Part shown: positions 32,891 through 41,508 of the stretch, piece by piece | How the letters are laid out: every line of letters begins with the position of its first letter | Numbering within the stretch: position 1 is the first letter of the stretch | Source of the DNA: Candidatus Bathyarchaeota archaeon | GTDB lineage: Archaea > Thermoproteota > Bathyarchaeia > Bathyarchaeales > Bathycorpusculaceae | Reading direction: 5' to 3' | Length of the DNA stretch: 64,000 bases | NCBI GenBank assembly: GCA_026014465.1 | Contig: JAOZID010000010.1 | Location: 588,288 to 652,287 of the forward strand | Program-made: the position numbers and the translations under genes | Notes under the pieces: generated by a model | The model's database searches: none | The model's input: the letters and a program-made list of their open reading frames with translations, nothing else | What the model was told of the DNA's origin: nothing

Positions 32891-34561
32891 TTAGCTAAGG
32901 TATGCGTCGGTTATGTATCGGCGCATCATGCGGTTAGTGTTGAAGTAATAAGCGATTTTGCCGATGCTGTTTCTCATCAGCTCAATCCAAGCATCTCGGT
33001 CATCGTAGAATTTAGGTGCAATAATATAGCGCAGCTTGTTGAACAGGTCATCTATTTCGGCTTTGCGTTTTGCTTCATCAGTAAGGTCTTCTCCAGGCGC
33101 GGCGCCAATTGCCCATCCCGTAACGCCTTCAATGCAGCCCTCTATCCACCAGCCATCCAAAACACTAAAGTTAATCACGCCATTATGCGCTGCTTTCATG
33201 CCGCTGGTTCCTGAAGCCTCCATAGGCGGATACGGATTATTCAACCAAACATCCACACCCGCAGTAAGCTTAGAAGCAATATCCATATCATAATTCTCCA
33301 AATAAACAATGCTCATTTCATCCTTTAGCTCCCGTGAATACCTGAAAATATCCTTGATGACTTGTTTGCCGCTGATGTCACGGGGATGAGCTTTTCCTGC
33401 AAAAATCATCTGTAAGGGGCGGCGTTTGCTGATTTCGCGCAGGCGGTCTAAATCGGAGAATATGAGGGTGGCGCGTTTGTATCCTGTGGCTCTTCGGGCA
33501 AAGCCGATGGTGAGAACGTTTGGATCCATTTTTGTGCCGTTGCGTTGCTCAACCATTTCGAGGAGGGCGTTTTTGTTTTCCATGTGGGCGTCCCAGATTT
33601 CGGCGCAGGGGGCTTTGTCGATGCGGACAAGCAGTTCAGGTTCGCCTACCCATCCAGGTATGTATTTGTCGAAGAGTTTGTGGTAGCTCTGGGAGACCCA
33701 TGTGGGGCTGTGGACGCCGTTTGTGACTGCTCGTAGGCGGAAATGGGGGAAGAGGCGTTTGGAGTATTCGGTGTGGGCTTTGGTTACGCCGTTTTGGTAG
33801 TTGCTCAGGTTTAGCGCGAGAAGAGTCATGTTTAGTTTGTCTTGTCCGTCAAGTTTTTGCAAGATGTCAACTGGGATTTCGTTTCCCAGAACGCTGTCAA
33901 CTAAAGAGTAGGGGAACTTGTCAAAGCCTGCTTCGACGGGTGTGTGGGTGGTGAATATGCAGTGGTTTCTTACGTCTTCTACGTTGTATTCATGGCTGCG
34001 TAGGAGCTCTAAAGTCAAAAGCGCAGAGTGCCCCTCGTTCATGTGATACTTGCTTATGGTAAAGCCTAAAGCGTCAAGCATGCGGGTGCCGCCTATGCCC
34101 AAAACAATTTCCTGTTTGAGCCTGGTGCGTTCATCACCGCCGTAGAGGCTATCAGTTATGCTACGGTCTTCAGGCGCGTTATCCTCAACGTTAGTGTCAA
34201 GGAAAAATATGGGAACCACGCCACCCAGAGTGCTTTTGTGCTCGTATATCCAAGCTTGAACGGTTACGGGATGGTTCTCGATATGGACTTCGATGGTTTT
34301 TGGGGCAAGCTCCATTATGCCTGTTGGGTCCCATTCTTCGGGGGATTCTTGCTGTTCGCCGTAGCTGTCAAGGGTTTGTTTGAGGTAACCTTTTCGGCTA
34401 ACCAACGTCACTGCAACCATGGGCACAGACAAATCCGCACTAGAACGAATCACATCACCTGCCAAAACACCTAAACCGCCACTATAAGTGTGAATATCAT
34501 TTCTAATTCCAACTTCCATAGAAAAATACGCGATTTTATTCCCGTTCAAAGGAGTTTCCAT
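32891..34561 (-). CDS. glgP: Alpha-glucan (glycogen/maltodextrin) phosphorylase
   Basis: This protein has 556 residues from ATG 34561 (GTG 34567 overlaps the GAGGGTGA ribosome site). The opening IAYFSMEVGIRNDIHTYSGG is typical of archaeal/thermophilic glucan phosphorylases. KYHMNEGHSALLTLELL and FTTHTPVEAGFDKF form the glucan site, and EASGTSGMKAAHNGVINFSV includes the PLP-binding lysine. The enzyme releases glucose 1-phosphate from stored glucan. The length matches the shorter archaeal group, which lacks the N-terminal regulatory part of animal enzymes. It is a single gene; the small-protein cassette downstream on the same strand has its own promoter. Confidence 0.94.
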   Translation of the reverse strand: METPLNGNKIAYFSMEVGIRNDIHTYSGGLGVLAGDVIRSSADLSVPMVAVTLVSRKGYLKQTLDSYGEQQESPEEWDPTGIMELAPKTIEVHIENHPVTVQAWIYEHKSTLGGVVPIFFLDTNVEDNAPEDRSITDSLYGGDERTRLKQEIVLGIGGTRMLDALGFTISKYHMNEGHSALLTLELLRSHEYNVEDVRNHCIFTTHTPVEAGFDKFPYSLVDSVLGNEIPVDILQKLDGQDKLNMTLLALNLSNYQNGVTKAHTEYSKRLFPHFRLRAVTNGVHSPTWVSQSYHKLFDKYIPGWVGEPELLVRIDKAPCAEIWDAHMENKNALLEMVEQRNGTKMDPNVLTIGFARRATGYKRATLIFSDLDRLREISKRRPLQMIFAGKAHPRDISGKQVIKDIFRYSRELKDEMSIVYLENYDMDIASKLTAGVDVWLNNPYPPMEASGTSGMKAAHNGVINFSVLDGWWIEGCIEGVTGWAIGAAPGEDLTDEAKRKAEIDDLFNKLRYIIAPKFYDDRDAWIELMRNSIGKIAYYFNTNRMMRRYITDAYLS

Positions 34562-34883
34562 AAACACTCACCCTCACAGATAACCCCACAACTAAAACCA
34601 TCTACGCCTAATAACTCTTGTTTCAAATAGCGACTTAAAGCCCAAGTGTCCAGCAGCAAGGTTAAGCGTGTGAGCAGCAACACATACTTTGCCAAAACAG
34701 AGCCAACAAGCAAAAAGGAATAATTGGTTAGCTATCGTAGTACAAGGGTGGGCTGCGTTGTTATGTGATTTCTAGCAAGTAAGTCTTTTATGTTACGTGT
34801 AGACACTCTCGGTTTAGGGCTTTAGAAGTCAAGTTTAGGTTAATGAGTTCGCTGCTTCAATCAAAAGAGGGCATAAAGGCTGT
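34562..34883. other. Intergenic region between glgP and MFS gene
   Basis: These 322 bases separate divergent genes. I see no ORF with a ribosome site, no tRNA and no strong hairpin. It should hold both promoters, but no TATA box stands out enough to name. Confidence 0.5.
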
Positions 34884-36242
34884 ATGACGAACTGTTTCGA
34901 TAGCAAAGCAACAAGCACGCAACCAAAAGAGCCTAAAAATCACGGCAACCCCGCAAACAGGCACATAGGATTTTTGGGAAGGCTCCAAGGAGTAGGTTGG
35001 ATAAACGCGGTTTTACCATTTAACATTGCGTTGGGTCCTGTATCCACCTTGATTCCACTGCTGATTTTGAACGCTAACGGGTCAGTTGTCGAGGTTGGTT
35101 TGGCGGTAACATTGTTTAATGCTGTAAGTATTCCAGCAGCCCTGTTTTGGGGGTTTGTAACAGACCGTTTTCAGCGGCGGCGACTGCTAATTATTCTGAG
35201 CTTTTCTGTCACGGGAGCAATCTTGGTGCTGCTCTTGTTTGCACAAAACAGCTACTGGATTTCTTTTTTGTATGCGCTATTTTCGTTTACTATAATGGCT
35301 TCAACTACGCCGCTTAACTTGTTGGTTATGGAAACAGAACATAAGCATAGATGGGGGTTGGCGTTTGCTAGGTTCTCGATGTTTTCTAGTATAGGGCAGA
35401 CTGTGGGTTTGCTTTTAGGCATGATTTGGTCGGTTTACATATCGCTTGAGTATCTGGTTGTGCCTTTAGGGGTTTTGTCTTTGGTTTCAGCGGTTTTGGC
35501 TGCTTCATCAATTAAAGAACCCGAAGTTGTCTTTGAACGCCAAGTTATGGTCATGAATAAACAAAGCTTCTTCACTAGGCTTAGACATTCGCCATATTTG
35601 TTCTTAAAAATCCCCGCTAAAAACGATTTCAAAAGAATATTCAAAAACATGCGCAATGAAATCACAAGGCAAACACCGCTGCTTTATCTTGCAGTTTTCA
35701 TGTTCTTCTTATCTGCAGGCGTCTTCAACACTTCGCTGGTTCCAGCCTTAGAAACAAAAAACATCTCCAGCATAGGGATTTTTCTGGTCATACTAATTGG
35801 CATGATAGTCCAAATAGTTTCATTCAAGTTTGCCGGGTCATACACAAAACCCAATTCACTATCTAAAGCCGCCATGGGCGGACTGCTGCTTAGAGCAACA
35901 GGATACGCCGCTCTAGGCGTTTTTGCATACTTGTTTTCAGGAATATGGTTTTTGATTCCAACCCTGCTTTTTTATCCTTTAGCTTCAGGAGTTGCGTACT
36001 CAATTTACTACACAGCGTCAAACACTATGGTCTTTAACACTTTAAGTCCCAGACGCAACGGTTCATCTCTAGGTGTGTACAGTGCACTGGCGGGTTTAGC
36101 AATGATGGCAGGGTCATTTACGTCAGGGTTTCTCTCTTTCTACGGGGGATTTCACGTAACATTTGCGGTTTCAAGTGCCTGCTTAATCGTTGCAGCAGGT
36201 TTCCTGTTTTTAATGAATAAACCACAAGTCACGCCCGTTTGA
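34884..36242 (+). CDS. MFS transporter
   Basis: This 452-residue protein has twelve predicted helices. After a polar N terminus of about 30 residues the first helix region carries NIALGPVSTLIPLLILN, and the MFS loop 2-3 motif appears as FWGFVTDRFQRRRLLIIL (G-x-x-x-D-R-x-x-R-R). A central cytoplasmic loop of about 50 residues (VFERQVMVMNKQSFFTRLRH onward) separates the two six-helix halves. The second half includes SPRRNGSSLGVYSALAGLAM. The substrate is not evident; the nearest general match is the drug or sugar efflux type. It is a single gene, 74 nt before the flavin reductase-like gene. Confidence 0.88.
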   Translation: MTNCFDSKATSTQPKEPKNHGNPANRHIGFLGRLQGVGWINAVLPFNIALGPVSTLIPLLILNANGSVVEVGLAVTLFNAVSIPAALFWGFVTDRFQRRRLLIILSFSVTGAILVLLLFAQNSYWISFLYALFSFTIMASTTPLNLLVMETEHKHRWGLAFARFSMFSSIGQTVGLLLGMIWSVYISLEYLVVPLGVLSLVSAVLAASSIKEPEVVFERQVMVMNKQSFFTRLRHSPYLFLKIPAKNDFKRIFKNMRNEITRQTPLLYLAVFMFFLSAGVFNTSLVPALETKNISSIGIFLVILIGMIVQIVSFKFAGSYTKPNSLSKAAMGGLLLRATGYAALGVFAYLFSGIWFLIPTLLFYPLASGVAYSIYYTASNTMVFNTLSPRRNGSSLGVYSALAGLAMMAGSFTSGFLSFYGGFHVTFAVSSACLIVAAGFLFLMNKPQVTPV

Positions 36243-36316
36243 GGATAAACAAAGGTTTAAGCTACTGCATGAAATAAGATATACAACAGTGAACTGTTAC
36301 GCAAAGAGTTGTGTTT

Positions 36317-37015
36317 ATGAAGTTTGAAACTTTTGTGAAGGAAATTGTGCCGCGTGTGGAAGGGGTGGCTAGTTTTCGGTTTCCCCGACCTGCCGAGTTG
36401 GTTTTCAAGGCAGGGCAGTACATGCTGGTTACGTTAAACGGTAAGGAGAAGGAGCTTGTGCACGCGTTTAGTATTTCAAGCAGCCCCACCGAAACAGGCT
36501 ACATCGAATTCACCAAAAAATTCACTGACAGCGAATACTCCACCATCCTAAAAAACCTAAAACCCCAAGACAAAGCACACATCGACGCGCCCCACGGCAG
36601 CTTCACTTTTGAAGGCGAACACCCCAAAATCGCGTTGCTCACAGGCGGCATAGGCATAACCCCGTTTAGAAGCATCTGCAAGTACTGCACCGACAAACAA
36701 GTAAACAGCCAAATCACCCTGTTCTACGGCTGCCGCAACCCCAGCGAAATCACCTTCAAAGACGACTTAGAGCAGATGCAAAAGCAAAATAAGAACCTCA
36801 AACTGGTCTTCACCGTCAACGAACCCGACAGCAACTGGCAAGGACCCACAGGCAACATCAACGCGGAACTAGTAAAAAAGCAGTTGCCCGACTACAAAGA
36901 CCACATCTTCTACGCATGCGGTCCCCCAGGCATGGTCAAAGCCATGACAAATATGATAAAAGAGTTAGAACTGCCCGAAAAGCAGCTAAAGCTCGAATCA
37001 TTCGCAGGCTACTAA
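36317..37015 (+). CDS. FNR-family flavin oxidoreductase
   Basis: This 232-residue ferredoxin-NADP reductase-fold protein starts at ATG 36317; GTG 36311 is possible. The FAD part has HAFSISSSPTETGYIEFTKK (AFSISS replaces the usual R-x-YS). The NAD(P) part has LLTGGIGITPFRSICKY (GGxGxTP), TLFYGCRNPSEITFKDD and FYACGPPGMVKAM (CGPPGM). There is no [2Fe-2S] domain, so it would be an NAD(P)H-flavin or electron-transfer module needing a partner. Base use changes sharply near 36480, from G/T-rich to A/C-rich codons, within an otherwise intact gene. Confidence 0.88.
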   Translation: MKFETFVKEIVPRVEGVASFRFPRPAELVFKAGQYMLVTLNGKEKELVHAFSISSSPTETGYIEFTKKFTDSEYSTILKNLKPQDKAHIDAPHGSFTFEGEHPKIALLTGGIGITPFRSICKYCTDKQVNSQITLFYGCRNPSEITFKDDLEQMQKQNKNLKLVFTVNEPDSNWQGPTGNINAELVKKQLPDYKDHIFYACGPPGMVKAMTNMIKELELPEKQLKLESFAGY

Positions 37016-37141
37016 ACCTGTTTTCATTTTTATTGCTTTGTTTTCTTCAGGTATGATCTGCAAGTTACGAAGGAGGCTACCTTTTAGGGGTGTGTCGCTA
37101 ATTTGCTCAGCCATTCGTTCAGAGTCGAAAATGGACTCCAT
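36998..37141 (-). CDS. Possible small leaderless protein (47 aa)
   Basis: ATG 37141 opens a frame MESIFDSERMAEQISDTPLK continuing to a stop at 36998, overlapping the convergent oxidoreductase gene by 18 bp. A TATA-like TTTTTATAAAAATT on the minus strand (about 37167-37180) lies about 26-39 nt upstream, which would allow a leaderless or nearly leaderless transcript. There is no ribosome site and no recognised family. It could be chance. Confidence 0.25.
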   Translation of the reverse strand: MESIFDSERMAEQISDTPLKGSLLRNLQIIPEENKAIKMKTGLVACE

Positions 37142-37268
37142 GTTCGATTCATAACCACACAATACATGAATTTTTATAAAAATTACTTGGCACATATTTG
37201 ATTTTGTATTTAATTTCTCAAATAAATATTTATATTCAACACGATGATATGCGGCTTGGGGATTGGGG

Positions 37269-38093
37269 ATGCGTTCACCGAAAATTGTAATTAAGGGTCA
37301 TTCTTGGAAAATACGTTCTGTTTTATTTGAAGGAAAACATGAAGACACTCTACAACAAGAATCAATAAAGGGTCAACAAACAGTACCTGCCAAAAAAGGT
37401 AACAGCAGTAAGCTAAAAGCGTCTTTGGGAGGGCTAAGTCGCATTCAAGACGTTTTGCATGACCAAAGACGCCAACATATGGTCCAAACAGTGCTTCGTT
37501 ATCCGGAAGCAGACAGCATAGTTGACGGGGGTTGTGGACAGGGCACAATAACTTGTAACTACGCGAAATGCATGAAAAAACCACAAGCGGTAGTAGCTGG
37601 AACAGACATAAAAGTACCAACATTAAGGGAACTCAAGTCAAACAAAGAAGCCGATAAACTATCGCTTTTTGCTTCTGACATCTATAAATTACCGTTGAAA
37701 AATGAAATGTGTGATGTACTAGTATGTGCAAGCATATTGGAACACCTAATCGACTTAAATCCAGTAATGATAGAACTGCGAAGACTACTCAAAACCAATG
37801 GCGTCATGATCCTTAGCTACCCAATAGAAACTAAACTGTTCAAAACAGCACTGCAAATAGTTGCACCTTCATCCTACCTATACATCAATCAGCAACAAAC
37901 CATGTTCCTCAACCCGTCCGACAACAAATGGGCAGACTACTGGACCCACCCATTCACCCACAAACAAACCTACACACAAATAAGGACTTTCTTGGAAAAG
38001 AACTTTACAATAATCCGACGGACAAAACTGCCCTTTAACTGGCTACCAGATTGGCTATGCTTCTACGAAATTGTCGAGGCAAAAAACAACTAA
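37269..38093 (+). CDS. Class I SAM-dependent methyltransferase
   Basis: This 274-residue protein starts at ATG 37269 (TTG 37263 just before). The SAM domain occupies about residues 70-200: SIVDGGCGQGTITCNYA (motif I), VVAGTDIKVPTLRELKSN, LFASDIYKLPLKNEMCDVLV and CASILEHLIDLNPVMIELRR. It is Methyltransf_11-like. The C-terminal part (YINQQQTMFLNPSDNKWADY then WTHPFTHKQTYTQIRTFLEK) resembles methyltransferases of surface glycan clusters. DNA is clearly more AT-rich than its neighbours, which may mark acquisition by transfer. A TATA-like AAATATTTATATTC (37223-37236) lies upstream. The substrate is unknown. Confidence 0.8.
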   Translation: MRSPKIVIKGHSWKIRSVLFEGKHEDTLQQESIKGQQTVPAKKGNSSKLKASLGGLSRIQDVLHDQRRQHMVQTVLRYPEADSIVDGGCGQGTITCNYAKCMKKPQAVVAGTDIKVPTLRELKSNKEADKLSLFASDIYKLPLKNEMCDVLVCASILEHLIDLNPVMIELRRLLKTNGVMILSYPIETKLFKTALQIVAPSSYLYINQQQTMFLNPSDNKWADYWTHPFTHKQTYTQIRTFLEKNFTIIRRTKLPFNWLPDWLCFYEIVEAKNN

Positions 38094-38174
38094 AGCCAAA
38101 AAGGAGGCAAGCCTTCGGGAATTAACCTTTAGCCCAGTTGTTGCGTTGCCATGCACATGCTCAGCAGGTTGCCT

Positions 38175-39458
38175 TTAGGGGTAGAAACGGCGGGTGGTTC
38201 TTGGGAAGGGTATAGCGTCGATGATGTTGTCTAAGTCGAGCATCCAGGTTATGAGCCGTTCAACTCCCATGCCAAAGCCCACATGCGGGACGGTTCCGTA
38301 GCGTCGCAGGTCCAAGTACCATTCGTAGTCTTCGGGGTTGAGGTTTTGCTCTTTCATGCGCCTTATCAGCGTTTCTTTGCTGTCTTCGCGTTGTCCACCT
38401 GTGGAGATTTCGCCGATTTTTGGAACCAGCATATCCACGGAAAGCGCGATATCGGGGTTGTCGCTGTGGGTTTTGCAGTAAAACGCTTTGATTTCGGCGG
38501 GGTAATCGTACACGAAAAATGGTTTGCCAAAGTCTTCTGCTAAAACTTTTTCATCTTCGTAGCCTAAGTCGTCGCCCCATTTGAGGTTGGGGTTTTTGGT
38601 TTGGAGTTGTTCTATGGCTTGGGCGTAGGTTATACGCGGGAACGGAGCTTTGACGGCTTTGAGTTTTTCGATGTCGGCGCCCAGTTCGGTGAATTCTGTT
38701 TGGCAGGTCTGGGCTACACGTTGGCAAATATGCTCCATCAAGCCCTCTTCAAAACGCATCAAATCCGCCATGTCCGCAAATGGCCATTCACCTTCCATGT
38801 GCCAGTACTCGGTCAGGTGCCGAATCGTGCGGCTTTTTTCTGCGCGAAATGACGGTGCCACACAAAAAACTTTCTCAAGAGAGTATATGAGAATTTCAAG
38901 GTAAAGCTGGCTGCTCTGTGTCAGGTACAGGTTCTGGTCGAAATATTTCAAGCCAAACAATGTACTTCCGCCCTCCACTGCAGCGCTTATGAACATGGGC
39001 GGGGAAACCTCGGTAAACTTTTCCTGCTCAAAATATTCGCGAGCGTACTCTAAAGCTTTGGCGCGTACCCTCATCACCAAGTTCATTTTGCGGCTGCGCA
39101 GCCACAGGTGACGGACATCGCGTATGAATTCTTCGCTTTTGTCTTTGGCTATGGGGAAAACCTCGGCTAACCCTATGACTTCAATGGTTTCTGCACTGAT
39201 TTCGTAGCCGCCTGGCGCGCGTGAATCAGGTTTAGCAGTGCCCTCCAACGCTAACGAGGACTCAATTGTAAGTTGCTGGGCGTTTGTCCATGCAGGGCTA
39301 TCCTTCTTAACCGTGCACTGAATAACACCTGTTGCATCTCGTATCACTAAGAAAATCAACGCTTTACCTTCACGTTTACGGTAAACCCAACCACGAACCA
39401 GCACCTTCTGGTCTACGCAGTTGCCATCCAAGATTTCACGGATTTTCACCAAAGACAT
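38175..39458 (-). CDS. asnS: Asparaginyl-tRNA synthetase
   Basis: This class IIb synthetase of 427 residues starts at ATG 39458 (MSLVKIREIL); the frame to 39497 adds an unsupported leader. The OB-fold anticodon domain is at about 1-110 (VLVRGWVYRKREGKALIFLV). Motif 2 is FRAEKSRTIRHLTEYWHMEG and motif 3 is YGTVPHVGFGMGVERLITWM. DVRHLWLRSRKMNLVMRVRA and EYWHMEGEWPF favour AsnRS over AspRS. AsnRS-type proteins related to asparagine synthetase A exist in archaea, but the complete OB fold here supports a tRNA synthetase. It charges tRNA-Asn in the cytoplasm. It is a single gene. Confidence 0.9.
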   Translation of the reverse strand: MSLVKIREILDGNCVDQKVLVRGWVYRKREGKALIFLVIRDATGVIQCTVKKDSPAWTNAQQLTIESSLALEGTAKPDSRAPGGYEISAETIEVIGLAEVFPIAKDKSEEFIRDVRHLWLRSRKMNLVMRVRAKALEYAREYFEQEKFTEVSPPMFISAAVEGGSTLFGLKYFDQNLYLTQSSQLYLEILIYSLEKVFCVAPSFRAEKSRTIRHLTEYWHMEGEWPFADMADLMRFEEGLMEHICQRVAQTCQTEFTELGADIEKLKAVKAPFPRITYAQAIEQLQTKNPNLKWGDDLGYEDEKVLAEDFGKPFFVYDYPAEIKAFYCKTHSDNPDIALSVDMLVPKIGEISTGGQREDSKETLIRRMKEQNLNPEDYEWYLDLRRYGTVPHVGFGMGVERLITWMLDLDNIIDAIPFPRTTRRFYP

Positions 39459-39524
39459 TGCAGCATCAACTGTTTCGCAGTAACCTACAACGTCCAAACC
39501 TAAAACCCTATCGATACCAAACCG

Positions 39525-40034
39525 TTAAACCCAACCCCGAGCAAGCCTATCCAACGCTGCCCCGTCCAAACGGTAGAGCAGCCACTCATCCACCGCCTTA
39601 GCGCCCAAATTTTTGTAGAACGCTATGGAGGGCGTGTTCCAGTTCAAGACCGCCCAGTCTAGCCGTTTGCAACATCGCTCGGAGGCGAGTTTTGCTAAGA
39701 AGGCGAATATGGTTTTGCCAAAGCCTTTGTTGCGTGCTTTGGGTTTGACGTAGAGGTCTTCGATGTAGAGTCCAAGGTGTCCTGCGAAGCTGGAAAAGTT
39801 GTGGAAGAACAGGGCGTAGCCGACGGGTTCGCCGTGGTATTCTGCGATTACTGCTTCTACGGCTTGGCGTTTGAATAGGGCGTCGTGTATGAGTTGGGGC
39901 GTGGCGGTTAGCTGGTCTGAGAGGTTTTCGTACTGTGCCAGCTCCTGTATCATGGCAAATACGGTGTCAAGGTCGCGTTCTTGGGCGAACCTAAGGGTTA
40001 AGCCTTCGATGTTGGTCTGAGTAATCGCGTTCAT
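39525..40034 (-). CDS. GNAT-family N-acetyltransferase
   Basis: This 169-residue protein has the complete GNAT pattern: LRFAQERDLDTVFAMIQELA at the N terminus, AEYHGEPVGYALFFHNFSSF, then the acetyl-CoA site LYVKPKARNKGFGKTIFAFL (R-x-x-G-x-G) and WAVLNWNTPSIAFYKNLGAK near the end. The LYIEDLYVKPKARNKG stretch is typical of the spermidine/diamine acetyltransferase (SSAT) branch, so a small amine is a possible substrate. It is located 67 nt upstream of asnS in the same direction. Confidence 0.9.
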   Translation of the reverse strand: MNAITQTNIEGLTLRFAQERDLDTVFAMIQELAQYENLSDQLTATPQLIHDALFKRQAVEAVIAEYHGEPVGYALFFHNFSSFAGHLGLYIEDLYVKPKARNKGFGKTIFAFLAKLASERCCKRLDWAVLNWNTPSIAFYKNLGAKAVDEWLLYRLDGAALDRLARGWV

Positions 40035-40092
40035 GGTTTTGCCTCTGTTTCTAGTTGGGGGTTGTCGGCTATAAACAGTGGCTGTGGCGGGT

Positions 40093-41352
40093 TTAGATTT
40101 CCTTGTGTTCTTGTTCGTGGATTTTGAAGGCGGCTATTAGGCCTATGGGTATGGCGGCTATGGCGAGTAGGAGGAAGGGGAGGGAGGGTTCGATGTAGGA
40201 GTACAGGTAGCCTATTAGGAGGTAGATGAAGGCTTGTGTGAGTGAGAGGAAGAACTGCTGGAAGCCTAAGGCTTTTCCTCGTAGCGCTCGGGGGATAACG
40301 TCGCCTAGCATAATTTGAGAAGTGTTAAACCGTAGCATGTTGCCAAGCCCAAACAGGAAAAAGGCAACCAAAAGCAAGTAGAAATCAGAAACCACAAACA
40401 GCAGCATCGCGGGAACATGCAGTGCGTACCCTAAAACGAGGAAGCGTTTTCTGCCTATGCCGTCAATTTTTAGACCTGCCAAAAGCGCAGGTAACACGAG
40501 GCTTAGATTCATTATGGTCATGGCTAAGGAGTAGTCAAACGCGGAAAGCCCCAGATGCTCAGTTACGTACAGGACAAAATAGATTTGGCAGCTTGCAACC
40601 AGCCCGTTGATGCCCAAGTTGGTTAGGAAGATGTAGAGGGCGGATTTTGGGACTTTGCCCCATACTGCCCAGCTTTCCCGTATAATTTGCGGGTACTTCT
40701 TGAATGCCTGCAGAACTTGGGGGCGTCCGATGCTGTCGCAGTCTGGCAGGGTCTCTTTTAGTTTTAGCCGCAAAGTTGCAGCAACCAAATACGCTACCAA
40801 AACAATGGCGTAAGCGATGCGCATGCCGTGGTTAGATTGTGGGACAACGTATTCGCCGTTTACCAGGACTAAGGCTGCGGCTATGAGTGGGGCGGGAAGG
40901 GTGATTACGGCTAGGATTATGGCTTGGAAGTTAAAGCCTAAACCGCGTTGATTAGGTTTTAGGGAATCCAGCATCATAGCGGTTAACGCGGGCATGTACA
41001 TCATGCAAAAGCTCTGGATGGCTATGCCTATGACTATGAAATGCCATGAAGGCGCAAAAACGAAAAACAGGTAACCGATAGCCCAGCCAAAAGACATGGT
41101 GGCTATTAGCCATTTTCTACCGTTCTTGTCGGTGAGGTATCCTCCGGGGATTTGCACAAACGCGATAATTAAGGAGGAGATGAAGAACATGACAGAGAGC
41201 AAAAATGGGGTTCCGTTCAGGTTTACGAAGTACAAGCTGGAGTAGGTTAAGGGTATGGACTGCGTGGAGAACATCAAAATCCAAGTTACAATTAAGAGTA
41301 AATAGTTGCCAGACAGGAAGGAATCCTTGAATAGCCGTTTGGAAAGCCCCAT
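40093..41352 (-). CDS. MFS transporter
   Basis: This 419-residue protein has twelve predicted helices. The loop 2-3 MFS motif is GGYLTDKNGRKWLIATMSFG (G-x-L-x-D-x-x-G-R-K) and the second-half repeat is GLKIDGIGRKRFLVLGYALH. SLKPNQRGLGFNF and IPRALRGKALGFQQFFLSL follow the usual helix 4-5 and 10-11 loops. The short C-terminal tail ends KIHEQEHKEI. It is distinct from the MFS gene at 34884 in sequence. No pathway genes lie around it, so the substrate is unknown. Confidence 0.9.
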   Translation of the reverse strand: MGLSKRLFKDSFLSGNYLLLIVTWILMFSTQSIPLTYSSLYFVNLNGTPFLLSVMFFISSLIIAFVQIPGGYLTDKNGRKWLIATMSFGWAIGYLFFVFAPSWHFIVIGIAIQSFCMMYMPALTAMMLDSLKPNQRGLGFNFQAIILAVITLPAPLIAAALVLVNGEYVVPQSNHGMRIAYAIVLVAYLVAATLRLKLKETLPDCDSIGRPQVLQAFKKYPQIIRESWAVWGKVPKSALYIFLTNLGINGLVASCQIYFVLYVTEHLGLSAFDYSLAMTIMNLSLVLPALLAGLKIDGIGRKRFLVLGYALHVPAMLLFVVSDFYLLLVAFFLFGLGNMLRFNTSQIMLGDVIPRALRGKALGFQQFFLSLTQAFIYLLIGYLYSYIEPSLPFLLLAIAAIPIGLIAAFKIHEQEHKEI

Positions 41353-41508
41353 TTCAACAACACCAGCGACGAACCAGTATTTAAATTAAAGCTGTGCAGG
41401 ATGCAGAGTCAGAACCAAATAAAACCAGCAGGTACCACGGGCAGTGAAAGCTTTTCTAAAAAAAGTTGTTTTGAATGAACAAAAAAGGAAGGGGAAGGTT
41501 TTTCCCGT

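Noticed and set aside
37148-37170. Third copy of the TTCATA-N5-TATGAA operator
   Set aside because: The TTCAT and ATGAA arms there are 13 bases apart and have no TATA box at 15 bp, so it is not the same element.
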